DNA of 64,000 nt from Porphyromonadaceae bacterium UBA7176. GTDB lineage: Bacteria; Bacteroidota; Bacteroidia; Bacteroidales; Muribaculaceae. A program made the translations under genes and the position numbers. Below are positions 42,098 through 50,045 of the stretch, piece by piece (within the stretch, counting starts at the first letter, position 1; every line of letters begins with the position of its first letter). Below the pieces are notes generated by a model, which worked only from the letters and a program-made list of their open reading frames with translations, was not told where the DNA came from and did no database searches. The stretch covers positions 9,472 to 73,471 of the forward strand of contig DKVO01000028.1 of the NCBI GenBank assembly GCA_002491245.1, written 5' to 3'.

Positions 42098-45000
42098 TAC
42101 TTCTCTTTTTTCTTACGGCGACGCATAATAGCAAACACCACCACAAGAGCAAGCACAGTGACGACTGCTATCACAGATCCGCTCACCTTATTGACCGTCG
42201 CATTATCACCCTCAAGCTCCTCTTTCTTCATCACCATGCCTTCGTTATCACCCGATATATTCTCAGCCCGTATGGCCGCCACGGTCCTGTTGTAACCCCG
42301 TGCCTTTTCGGCCGGCAATTTTGAAGCGATGAACTCGCGCAGTTTGGCATTATCGCACACAAAATCCGAGCACGAGGCTCCGGACTCCTCCAAAACCTCA
42401 GCATGTAGCGATGCAAGCTCTTCAACCTGCTCGGCACTTGCTTCCCACATACCCTTGCGGACGGTCTCGAGCATCACGGCCGTCATCTCCTCGATAGCTG
42501 CCGGATTGACAGCCTTGAAATAATCGACAGTGCCTATTTTGTGTTTGTCTGCGATATACGTGCTGTAGATATCATCCCAAAGCTCATCATCGATAGCGTC
42601 GGGTTTCATCACGTTCCAGCCATAAGTATTGCGGACAGTCTCCGCGATACCCGACGCATCGCCGGCACCACCGCTCATCTTCTCCTTGATATACGTCGGA
42701 TTAAGTATTGTCGTACGGCTCTCGACACCTATTGCTTCCTTCACCTCCTGCATCTTCACGTTATTGCGGTTGCGGTAGTCGCTCAGATAAGCCTCGGGGT
42801 CTTTTCCCGTCACATTACGCACGGCAAGGTCCATTCCGCCCATAAATTCATACACATGGTCGAGGCTCAACGCTCCCCAGGTATTGCTCTGTCGCGGCTG
42901 CACCACCACATCGGTCCGGGCCAACGCCGCCTCGAAAGCAAACTCATGCATCTTCTCCCAATCCTCCTCGCTGCCATACATCGCACCCATATTCGCGATA
43001 TATGTCTCCGCAATCTCACTCTCGTCGTCCCAGCGGTCTCCGGCCTCTACCATTCCCTGGATACCGCTTCCGTAATTGCCGTCCACGCCACCGAAAACTC
43101 TGGCGGTCGACAGCTTCCTCGCTTCTTCAGGGGCCACACCACGGTCTACAAGTATTCGTTCCGACTCAACCACTCCATCAGCCACATAATTTGGATATGA
43201 TCTGTCGTCGGCAGCGGCTGCCATTTTCACGGCTCTCTCGATCAGGTAAAGACGCGATGCGGCAAGATCGCGCAACTGCCCGGAGGTCTGTACCACGACA
43301 TCTATCCTCGGCCGGCCGAGTTCTTCCGACGGGACGAGCCGCAGATCGGTCACTCGCCCGAACGGATCGCGCACAGGCTCCACACCGAGCATATGGAGCA
43401 CCTGAGCTATAGTCGCGCCACCGGTTTCGACAAACTCACTGCTCCATAGTGTGTAGCTCACTTTACGGGGAATCAAATCGCCATGATTTTTCCGGTACAT
43501 CTCAATAGTACTCTCGGCAAGAGCCTTGCCTTTCTCCCAGGCCACGGCCGAGGGTGTCTCCTCTGCATTTACGGCATACATGTTGCGCCCTGTCGGCAAT
43601 ATGTCGGGATTAAGAACCGGATCGCCACCCGATGTAGGAGCTATATATCCACCGGCAAGGCCGTTAAGTATCGATTTCAATTCATTTTCGGGGCTGGCGG
43701 TCAATGCTCGGCGATAAGTGTCCACATTTCCGATAGCGCGTTCAAGCTCTCTTGTAGCCGTCGCAAATTCGATTTCCGGGGCCGTCGGCTCCTTCCGACC
43801 GTACCCTTGCCGTCCGGCTTTCATCATCATCATCCTCTCCATCATGTCTTTGGGCCCGTCGATACGGCGCATTATGCTTCTGGCGCTGTCGAGGTCCGAC
43901 TCGGCAATACCTGTCATCACGCATATCTCGCTGTCGTCGGCCGGACCGCGGTCCATCAGTTTGTCTACTATAGCGCAAGCTTTTGCCCGATAAGGTTCTA
44001 CACGGCCCTTGGCCCCATCAAGTTTGAAAAGACTGTATGCGATCGGATCTACCGTCATGGCCCTCACCGTCGACTTGATATGGGTCGGTGAATATGGCTG
44101 GCCCAAGACATATGAAGCACCGGTAATCTTGCTGTTGACAAGCTCGTCGGCGAAATTCTCTATTCGCATGATATCGTCGGCTGTGTAATCTCGGCCTGAC
44201 AGACTGTCGAGGCGTAGCTCGCGGTTTATTCCGAGGTCTACAGTATATTTTTTCACCAATCGGGCACACCGGGCACTATCCTCTCCCGTCTTTGCCTTAT
44301 TGTAATCATCTATCGCTTCTGTCAGATTTTTATACACTCCGCGCAGATTGCTCTCCATAAACGGCGGCGTGAGGTAATTGACAATACCGGCATAGCTGCG
44401 GCGCTTGGCAATCATCGCCTCGCCTACATTTGAGGTCGAGTAGACATACAGATGCGGCATCGTACCGACAAGCCTGTCGGGCCAGTCTGAACTGCCCAAT
44501 GCCACTTGTTTCCCCGGAGTGCACTCAAGCGACCCGTGAGCGCCGAAATGCACCAACGCATCCGCTCCGAAACCATAACGGGCCCAGAGATATGCGGCGA
44601 CATAGTTGTGAGGAGGAGCGGCATCTGTGCCATGCACGTTTTTGAAATCATCATCACCAAGGCCGGCCGCGGTCTGAGGTATAAGTACTATGTTGCCCAG
44701 CGGTATACGTGCAAGGGCAAGACTGCCGGAGTCGTCACGGAGACCATGCCCCGGAAACGCACCGTCGACGGCATCTATCGCCTCGCGCATTTCGGCGGAA
44801 AACGCTTTGCCGCACCATTCGTCGTAGCTCTCGGCCGATATCGCCTGCGTATTTACGTTCTTGACAAACTCTTCTCGCGCTCCGGCAGCATACTGGTTGA
44901 AAACCTTTCCATTCTCGTTCATCAGCCTCTCGAAATCGGCAGCCGTGTCGGGCAACCGACCGACATCGTAGCCCTCGTCTCTCATCCGGCACAACAGATT

Positions 45001-46143
45001 GTAGAGCGACGGGGCAACCTCCATCCCTTCTGCCACAAGAGCATTCTGTCCCGGTCCTTTGAAATAGAAGATAGCCACACGCTTGTCTCTGTTTGCCTTG
45101 CGCTGCAACGCAAGGTAATTGCCGACAGTCTCCACAAACTCTTCAAGTCGCCCTGGGATAGCATCCGCATAAGGCAGACCATCAGGGCCTTCATAATGGG
45201 CGAAAAGAGTATATGGTCTCACGGCTCCGTCAATTTCGGGCATCACAACGCTCTGCGACAGAAATCCACCCGACATACCCTGACGGTCGGCCATCCAGCC
45301 ATCATAGTCGCGGTTGGCGTTGACAGGAGCGAAGAGTGGAATATTGTTACGCCGGAGATAGCCGACAGCCATATCTCCCAGACGGCCGTGAGCCATATTG
45401 ATTACAGCCGAGGCCGCTACCGAGTCGGCATGACCGCCGGCAATAAAGGGTTGTATCGATGCCACAGGATAGACTGTTTTGCCCGACCGTTCCAACGACA
45501 CCACAAGACTGTCGGGAACGCCCATCTGACCCGTAAGTATCACCCGTGGAGCGGTATCACTCCATCTCCCGAGTTTTTTGAGATATGACTCAAACTCGGC
45601 AACGGAAGCGAAACCGATATTTTCGCCGTCCGACGGATAGTACAACAACGACGATGCCGATACCGCCGGCTCTCCGGGCTCATCTGCAAAGGCTGATTTC
45701 CCATCTATATATTTGCGCACATAACGCAGCATATTGCGGTAGTTGCTCCTGCCTCCGGTAAGATAACGTCCGAGCACATCAGCCTCAGTTGAGTCCACCG
45801 AAACTATCAAGTTCTGTGGATTGGTTGCTGCCGTTGTCAGAACCGGTGTGCCGCTTTCGGCTGCATCAAGCAGCATCTGCCGCTGTTCACCGGTGATGCG
45901 GAGTCCCATACCGTTGACAAATACCATGTCGAAACGGCCGGCCCTGCCAAGGTCATCGACCGGAAGTTCTTCGATCTTGACGAACGAATTATCGTTGGCT
46001 CTCGCTATCTGCCCTAAGTTTATAGCCTGATAATTTACAAAAGCTATCCTGGTCGGGGAAAAGAACCGGTTCCATAGCCCTACAGCGACCCCGGCCATAA
46101 GTATTGAGCCGGCAATCAGGAGCATTACTTTTCTTTTGTCCAT
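42097..46143 (-). CDS. hmuS: CobN-like membrane-anchored chelatase, HmuS-like
   Basis: A 1348-aa protein of the CobN/Mg-chelatase H family. Unlike B12-pathway CobN it has an N-terminal membrane anchor (VMLLIAGSILMAGVAVGLW) and a C-terminal one (VIAVVTVLALVVVFAIMRRRKKKEK), so the catalytic bulk is probably periplasmic. The family core is present: VHFGAHGSLECTPGKQVALGSSDWPDRLVG near residue 530, and NPTYIKEKMSGG and SNTWGALSLDHVYEFMGG near the C-terminus. No CobS/CobT or ChlI/ChlD ATPase genes are near; instead an ExbB-like and a DUF2149 gene follow. HmuS homologues in Bacteroidetes are implicated in taking iron out of haem. hmuY and hmuR are not adjacent. Family secure, reaction inferred. Confidence 0.87.
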   Translation of the reverse strand: MDKRKVMLLIAGSILMAGVAVGLWNRFFSPTRIAFVNYQAINLGQIARANDNSFVKIEELPVDDLGRAGRFDMVFVNGMGLRITGEQRQMLLDAAESGTPVLTTAATNPQNLIVSVDSTEADVLGRYLTGGRSNYRNMLRYVRKYIDGKSAFADEPGEPAVSASSLLYYPSDGENIGFASVAEFESYLKKLGRWSDTAPRVILTGQMGVPDSLVVSLERSGKTVYPVASIQPFIAGGHADSVAASAVINMAHGRLGDMAVGYLRRNNIPLFAPVNANRDYDGWMADRQGMSGGFLSQSVVMPEIDGAVRPYTLFAHYEGPDGLPYADAIPGRLEEFVETVGNYLALQRKANRDKRVAIFYFKGPGQNALVAEGMEVAPSLYNLLCRMRDEGYDVGRLPDTAADFERLMNENGKVFNQYAAGAREEFVKNVNTQAISAESYDEWCGKAFSAEMREAIDAVDGAFPGHGLRDDSGSLALARIPLGNIVLIPQTAAGLGDDDFKNVHGTDAAPPHNYVAAYLWARYGFGADALVHFGAHGSLECTPGKQVALGSSDWPDRLVGTMPHLYVYSTSNVGEAMIAKRRSYAGIVNYLTPPFMESNLRGVYKNLTEAIDDYNKAKTGEDSARCARLVKKYTVDLGINRELRLDSLSGRDYTADDIMRIENFADELVNSKITGASYVLGQPYSPTHIKSTVRAMTVDPIAYSLFKLDGAKGRVEPYRAKACAIVDKLMDRGPADDSEICVMTGIAESDLDSARSIMRRIDGPKDMMERMMMMKAGRQGYGRKEPTAPEIEFATATRELERAIGNVDTYRRALTASPENELKSILNGLAGGYIAPTSGGDPVLNPDILPTGRNMYAVNAEETPSAVAWEKGKALAESTIEMYRKNHGDLIPRKVSYTLWSSEFVETGGATIAQVLHMLGVEPVRDPFGRVTDLRLVPSEELGRPRIDVVVQTSGQLRDLAASRLYLIERAVKMAAAADDRSYPNYVADGVVESERILVDRGVAPEEARKLSTARVFGGVDGNYGSGIQGMVEAGDRWDDESEIAETYIANMGAMYGSEEDWEKMHEFAFEAALARTDVVVQPRQSNTWGALSLDHVYEFMGGMDLAVRNVTGKDPEAYLSDYRNRNNVKMQEVKEAIGVESRTTILNPTYIKEKMSGGAGDASGIAETVRNTYGWNVMKPDAIDDELWDDIYSTYIADKHKIGTVDYFKAVNPAAIEEMTAVMLETVRKGMWEASAEQVEELASLHAEVLEESGASCSDFVCDNAKLREFIASKLPAEKARGYNRTVAAIRAENISGDNEGMVMKKEELEGDNATVNKVSGSVIAVVTVLALVVVFAIMRRRKKKEK

Positions 46144-46172
46144 CGCATTGTTTTTCTAAAAAAATGACACTG

Positions 46173-46180
46173 CAAAATTA
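46173..46180 (-). promoter_or_regulatory. -7 element of the hmu operon
   Basis: CAAAATTA on the plus strand reads TAATTTTG on the minus strand, 29 nt before the hmuS start. No well-spaced -33 element and no recognisable operator such as a Fur box. Confidence 0.5.
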
Positions 46181-46222
46181 CCGGAAACACCATCGTCGCA
46201 CCATACCCAAAAATTGGTAGAA

Positions 46223-46254
46223 TTTGCCGATATCGAAATTAACGGCTATCTTTG
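46223..46254 (+). promoter_or_regulatory. Promoter of the beta-galactosidase gene
   Basis: TTTG at 46223-46226 and TATCTTTG at 46247-46254 are 20 nt apart. The ATG at 46284 is 29 nt downstream. It is divergent from the hmu promoter. Confidence 0.65.
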
Positions 46255-46283
46255 CAGTACTTAAAAACTATTACGCCTTAACC

Positions 46284-49200
46284 ATGACAAAACCGGTAAT
46301 TATCTTTGCTGCCTTATCCTTGTTTTCATGGGCTTCAACAGCACAAGCCGCTATGCTCGAAGGATTTGAATTCGGTCAGGTCGCAGCACCGGACGGTACA
46401 GAGTGGCAAAATCCTCAACGGCTATCGCTCAACAAAGAGTTGCCACGGGCCACATTCTACCCGTTCGCCGACGAAAAAAGCGCATTAGGAGTTCTCCCCG
46501 AAGGTTCCGGATATGTACAGAGTCTCGATGGTCAATGGCGTTTCCGCTGGGTGGCCAATCCATGGGAACGCGACTCAACGTTCTTCCGCTCCGATTGCCT
46601 TGACCGCGAGCTGATCGACGTGCCCGGATCATGGAGCATACAGGGCCTGCAGCACGATGGCACACAGAAGTATGGCACCCCGATATATGTCAACCAGCCT
46701 GTCATTTTCATGCACACGGTGGCTCCCGACGACTGGCGTGGCGGCGTGATGCGCACTCCGCCCGAAAATTGGACCACATTCAAGGCCCGTAACGAGGTGG
46801 GCCAATACACACGCACCTTCTCTATTCCGTCGGATTGGAAAGGCCGCGAGGTATATATCGAGTTCGACGGTGTCGACTCTTTCTTCTACCTGTGGATCAA
46901 CGGCAAGTATGTCGGTTTCAGCAAAAATTCGCGCAACGCCGCTCGCTTCGACATCTCACCCTACCTCAAGACAAAAGGTGAGAACACGGTTTCGGTAGAG
47001 GTATACCGCAGCAGCGACGGATCGTTCCTCGAAGCTCAGGACATGGCCCGTCTGCCGGGTATTTTCCGCTCGGTAAGACTGTACTCCACACCTAAACTGT
47101 ATATTTCCGACTTCGTGGCAATTCCCGACATCGACCTCAAGGCCGGCAGCGCCACTCTCGATATCACGACCACTCTGCGGAACCTCTCTGGCAAAGCGGC
47201 AAAAGGGATGAAAGTCGACCTCGCACTCTACCCCTGCGAACTCTACAGCGACGCTACCGGCGCTCCCGTAGCCCAAACCTCTGTAGCAGTTCCGGCTCTT
47301 GCAAAAGACTCCTCGGAGGTGTGTAAAGCAGTGCTCAATATCAACAAGGCTAAACTTTGGAATGCCGAAAAACCCTGGCGCTATGTGCTTGTCGCACAAT
47401 TAAAAGACAGCAAAGGACGTACCGTCGAGACTGTATCGTCATACACGGGCCTTCGCAAAGTTGAGATCCGCGATACACCGGCCGAAGAAAACGCGTTCGG
47501 TATCGCCGGACGATACTATTACCTCAACGGACAGCCAATCAAATTCAAAGGCGTAAACCGCCACGAATGTATGCCCGACAGAGGCCATGCCATAACACGC
47601 GAGGCGATGGAGCAGGACATCATGCTAATGAAACGCGCCAACATCAACCACGTGCGCAACTGCCACTACCCTGAGCCTCCTTATTGGTACTATCTCTGCG
47701 ACAAATACGGCATAATGCTTGAAGACGAGGCCAATATCGAGAGTCACGAATACTACTACGGCGATGCCTCGCTCAGCCATCCGGTCGAATGGAGGCCGGC
47801 CCACGTTGCCCGTAACATGGAGATGGTACACAGCAATGTCAACAGCCCTGCGATTGTTATCTGGAGTCTTGGCAATGAAGCCGGCCCGGGCGATAATTTC
47901 GTGGCTGCCTACAAGGCTATAAAAGATTTCGACACAAGTCGTCCGGTGCAGTACGAGCGCAATAACAATATCGTCGACATGGGTTCGAACCAATACCCCT
48001 CTGTAGGGTATGTCGAATATCTGGCATCAGGTAAAGCCGATGTTGTGTATCCATTCCATATCTCTGAGTATGCCCACTCTATGGGCAACGCCCTGGGCGA
48101 TCTCGTGAAGATATGGGAGGCTATCGAAAGCTCCGATTTCGTCTGCGGCGGTGCGATATGGGACTGGGTTGACCAAAGCCTCTACAACTACGACCTATCA
48201 ACAGGCGAACGCTACCTGGCCTACGGTGGCGACTTCGGCGACTACCCCAACGACGGTCAGTTCCTCATGAACGGCATCCTCTTCGGCGATAGAGAGCCAA
48301 AACCGGCATATTACGAAGTCAAGAAAGTGTACCAGAATGTTGCTGTGCGCCCCATCAACCTCGACAAAGGCGAAATAGAGATATTCAACAAAGCTTATTT
48401 CGAACCTATCGATGGATATACTCTGCACTGGTCGCTCACCGAAGACGGCAAGGAAGTTGACGGTGGAAACCTAAATCTTGCTCCTGTCGCTCCACGCAGT
48501 TCCGCAAAAGCGACCTTGCCCTACAACATCGACGGTTTCGACGGCGAATTGGCCGTGACTGTAGAGTTCCGTCTTGCCAACGACATGCCGTGGGCCGACA
48601 GGGGATATGTGCAGATGGCCGAACAGTTGCCTATACGCCAAGCCTCAAACCACGCACGGTTGAACGATATTGCAAAGGGCGGAGAAATGAAACTCGACAA
48701 AACCGACACTGCGATTACTATCGCCGGCAACGGCTTCAAAGCGGTGTTCGACCCGGCAACAGGCGCACTCTCACAACTGAACTACCAAGGTGCCGATATG
48801 ATTGAACCCGGACAGGGCCTGCGCCTCGACGCTCTCCGGGCATTTGTCAACAACGACAACTGGGCCTACGAATCATGGTATGCCAATGGTCTCCACAACC
48901 TGCACCACAACGCCACCCTCGACAATGCCGGCCTCGATGCCAACGGTAACGCAGTGATCAGCTTCACAGTGCGTTCACAGGCGCCCAACGCCGCCAAGAT
49001 CAACGGAGGATGGTCTTCGGGCCGCAATACAGTGGAAGAACTGACCGACAGACCGTTCGGCGACGACGACTTCAAGTTTGTCACCCGACAGACATGGACC
49101 GTATACCCCGATGGGTCTGTAGTCCTCGACGCCGACATCGAAGGCAATAAACCCGACCTGTCGCTGCCTCGCTTGGGATATGTGATGGGAGTACCCTCAA

Positions 49201-49664
49201 ATTTCGACAATTACACCTACTATGGACGCGGACCGGAGGAAAACTACAACGACCGCAAGAGCGGCCAGTTCGTTGGTGTGTACAACTCTGACGTGGCAAG
49301 TCAATTTGTCAACTATGCCCGTCCGCAAGGCATGGCCAACCGAGAAGACGTGCGATGGGCAGCCCTGACCGATAATGCAGGCAATGGTATCGTCGCTGTA
49401 GCTTCACAACCGATGAGCGCCACCGCCCTGCCCTACACCGACGCCCAGCTCGTGGCCGCACCTCACATCTACCAGCTGCCGGCACAAGGCGCGACACAAT
49501 GGCACCTCGACATCGGACAGACAGGCCTCGGAGGTACAAGCTGCGGACAGGCTCCGCCGTCCGACGACAATCGGGTTTTCGGTGGCAAAAACCACTTCCG
49601 CATAGCTCTGCGCCCCGTCACACCGGCACGTCAGGCAGCACGACAGGCAAAAATTGATTTTTAA
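46284..49664 (+). CDS. GH2 beta-galactosidase, secreted
   Basis: A 1126-aa enzyme with a signal peptide (ALSLFSWASTAQAA). Order: sugar-binding jellyroll (FRWVANPWERDSTFFRSDCLDRELIDVPGSWSIQG, VGQYTRTFSIPSDWKGREVYIEFDGVDSFFYLWING), immunoglobulin-like domain, TIM barrel, second immunoglobulin domain, and the C-terminal beta-sandwich of LacZ-type enzymes. The acid/base Glu is in WSLGNEAGPGDNF and the nucleophile in FHISEYAHSMGNALG. The start at 46284 is chosen because it begins the signal peptide. No lipobox, so it is probably periplasmic. It is transcribed alone and is not part of a SusCD locus here. Confidence 0.93.
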   Translation: MTKPVIIFAALSLFSWASTAQAAMLEGFEFGQVAAPDGTEWQNPQRLSLNKELPRATFYPFADEKSALGVLPEGSGYVQSLDGQWRFRWVANPWERDSTFFRSDCLDRELIDVPGSWSIQGLQHDGTQKYGTPIYVNQPVIFMHTVAPDDWRGGVMRTPPENWTTFKARNEVGQYTRTFSIPSDWKGREVYIEFDGVDSFFYLWINGKYVGFSKNSRNAARFDISPYLKTKGENTVSVEVYRSSDGSFLEAQDMARLPGIFRSVRLYSTPKLYISDFVAIPDIDLKAGSATLDITTTLRNLSGKAAKGMKVDLALYPCELYSDATGAPVAQTSVAVPALAKDSSEVCKAVLNINKAKLWNAEKPWRYVLVAQLKDSKGRTVETVSSYTGLRKVEIRDTPAEENAFGIAGRYYYLNGQPIKFKGVNRHECMPDRGHAITREAMEQDIMLMKRANINHVRNCHYPEPPYWYYLCDKYGIMLEDEANIESHEYYYGDASLSHPVEWRPAHVARNMEMVHSNVNSPAIVIWSLGNEAGPGDNFVAAYKAIKDFDTSRPVQYERNNNIVDMGSNQYPSVGYVEYLASGKADVVYPFHISEYAHSMGNALGDLVKIWEAIESSDFVCGGAIWDWVDQSLYNYDLSTGERYLAYGGDFGDYPNDGQFLMNGILFGDREPKPAYYEVKKVYQNVAVRPINLDKGEIEIFNKAYFEPIDGYTLHWSLTEDGKEVDGGNLNLAPVAPRSSAKATLPYNIDGFDGELAVTVEFRLANDMPWADRGYVQMAEQLPIRQASNHARLNDIAKGGEMKLDKTDTAITIAGNGFKAVFDPATGALSQLNYQGADMIEPGQGLRLDALRAFVNNDNWAYESWYANGLHNLHHNATLDNAGLDANGNAVISFTVRSQAPNAAKINGGWSSGRNTVEELTDRPFGDDDFKFVTRQTWTVYPDGSVVLDADIEGNKPDLSLPRLGYVMGVPSNFDNYTYYGRGPEENYNDRKSGQFVGVYNSDVASQFVNYARPQGMANREDVRWAALTDNAGNGIVAVASQPMSATALPYTDAQLVAAPHIYQLPAQGATQWHLDIGQTGLGGTSCGQAPPSDDNRVFGGKNHFRIALRPVTPARQAARQAKIDF

Positions 49665-49696
49665 TTTTTGTTTTGTTAAAAAATACGCTAACTTTG
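49665..49696 (+). promoter_or_regulatory. Promoter of a candidate small RNA
   Basis: TTTTTG at 49665-49670 and TAACTTTG at 49689-49696 are 18 nt apart, directly after the beta-galactosidase stop. No gene starts within the next 180 nt. Confidence 0.6.
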
Positions 49697-49701
49697 CAGC
49701 G

Positions 49702-49793
49702 TCAAAACAATTTGTAAAAAAATCCTCTCCGATAACATAACACACATTCAACCTTGGGAAAGGCGACCCGTCGACGGGCCGCCTTTCTTTTTT
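49702..49793 (+). ncRNA. Candidate small RNA, about 90 nt
   Basis: A consensus promoter ends at 49696 and a strong intrinsic terminator ends at 49793. The start near 49702 is the expected position, not a mapped one. The ~55 nt between start and stem are A-rich and carry no reading frame. The unit lies between the beta-galactosidase gene and a second promoter (49812-49843) for the dxs operon, so it is not simply a 5' leader of dxs. The alternative is that the terminator only serves the beta-galactosidase gene and the promoter is accidental. Confidence 0.5.
49759..49793 (+). terminator. Intrinsic terminator, TCGA tetraloop
   Basis: The stem AAAGGCG-A-CCCG / CGGG-C-CGCCTTT (11 pairs, one A/C mismatch) with loop TCGA is followed by C and six Ts. 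Confidence 0.88.
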
Positions 49794-49811
49794 CAGTGGC
49801 TTATGTTTTTG

Positions 49812-49843
49812 TTTGCTCATACGCCAAAAAAGCCGTAACTTTG
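49812..49843 (+). promoter_or_regulatory. Promoter of the dxs-trkA-trkH operon
   Basis: TTTG at 49812-49815 and TAACTTTG at 49836-49843 are 20 nt apart, a full consensus match. The first ATG, that of the 55-aa gene, is 34 nt downstream. Confidence 0.72.
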
Positions 49844-49877
49844 CACAAACAGAAAAGCAAACACACTCTAATCCGGG

Positions 49878-50045
49878 ATGAAAACATCGGTCATACTGCG
49901 GTTTGTCATATTGGGGCTACTTTGGCTTGGTCTGGTGGGTTATATCCTCACCCACACCCCTTTCACGCCCTACATTGCCTTTGTCATCGTGGCCTCGGCT
50001 ATCATCATTTTCGTACCGATGTATAAAAAATACATAAAGAAATGA
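49878..50045 (+). CDS. Small membrane protein, 55 aa, coupled to dxs
   Basis: A 55-residue frame from ATG 49878 to TGA 50045, MKTSVILRFVILGLLWLGLV at the start, with two hydrophobic segments (about 5-24 and 31-48) separated by a short THTPFTPY loop and a basic end (MYKKYIKK). Its stop overlaps the dxs start by 4 nt (ATGA), and a consensus promoter lies just upstream, so it is a real translated gene. I do not know a family for it. The hairpin topology with basic ends suggests both termini in the cytosol. Confidence 0.78.
   Translation: MKTSVILRFVILGLLWLGLVGYILTHTPFTPYIAFVIVASAIIIFVPMYKKYIKK

Noticed and set aside
44506..45588. A 360-codon frame antisense to hmuS
   Set aside because: Shadow of the CobN-like gene without its own start signals.
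42097..46143. Cobaltochelatase CobN of the aerobic B12 pathway
   Set aside because: No CobS, CobT or other cobalamin synthesis genes are adjacent, membrane anchors are present at both ends, and the neighbours are of hmu type.
46144..46222. Cobalamin riboswitch upstream of the CobN-like gene
   Set aside because: The divergent gap is too short on the hmu side and lacks the B12-box sequence.
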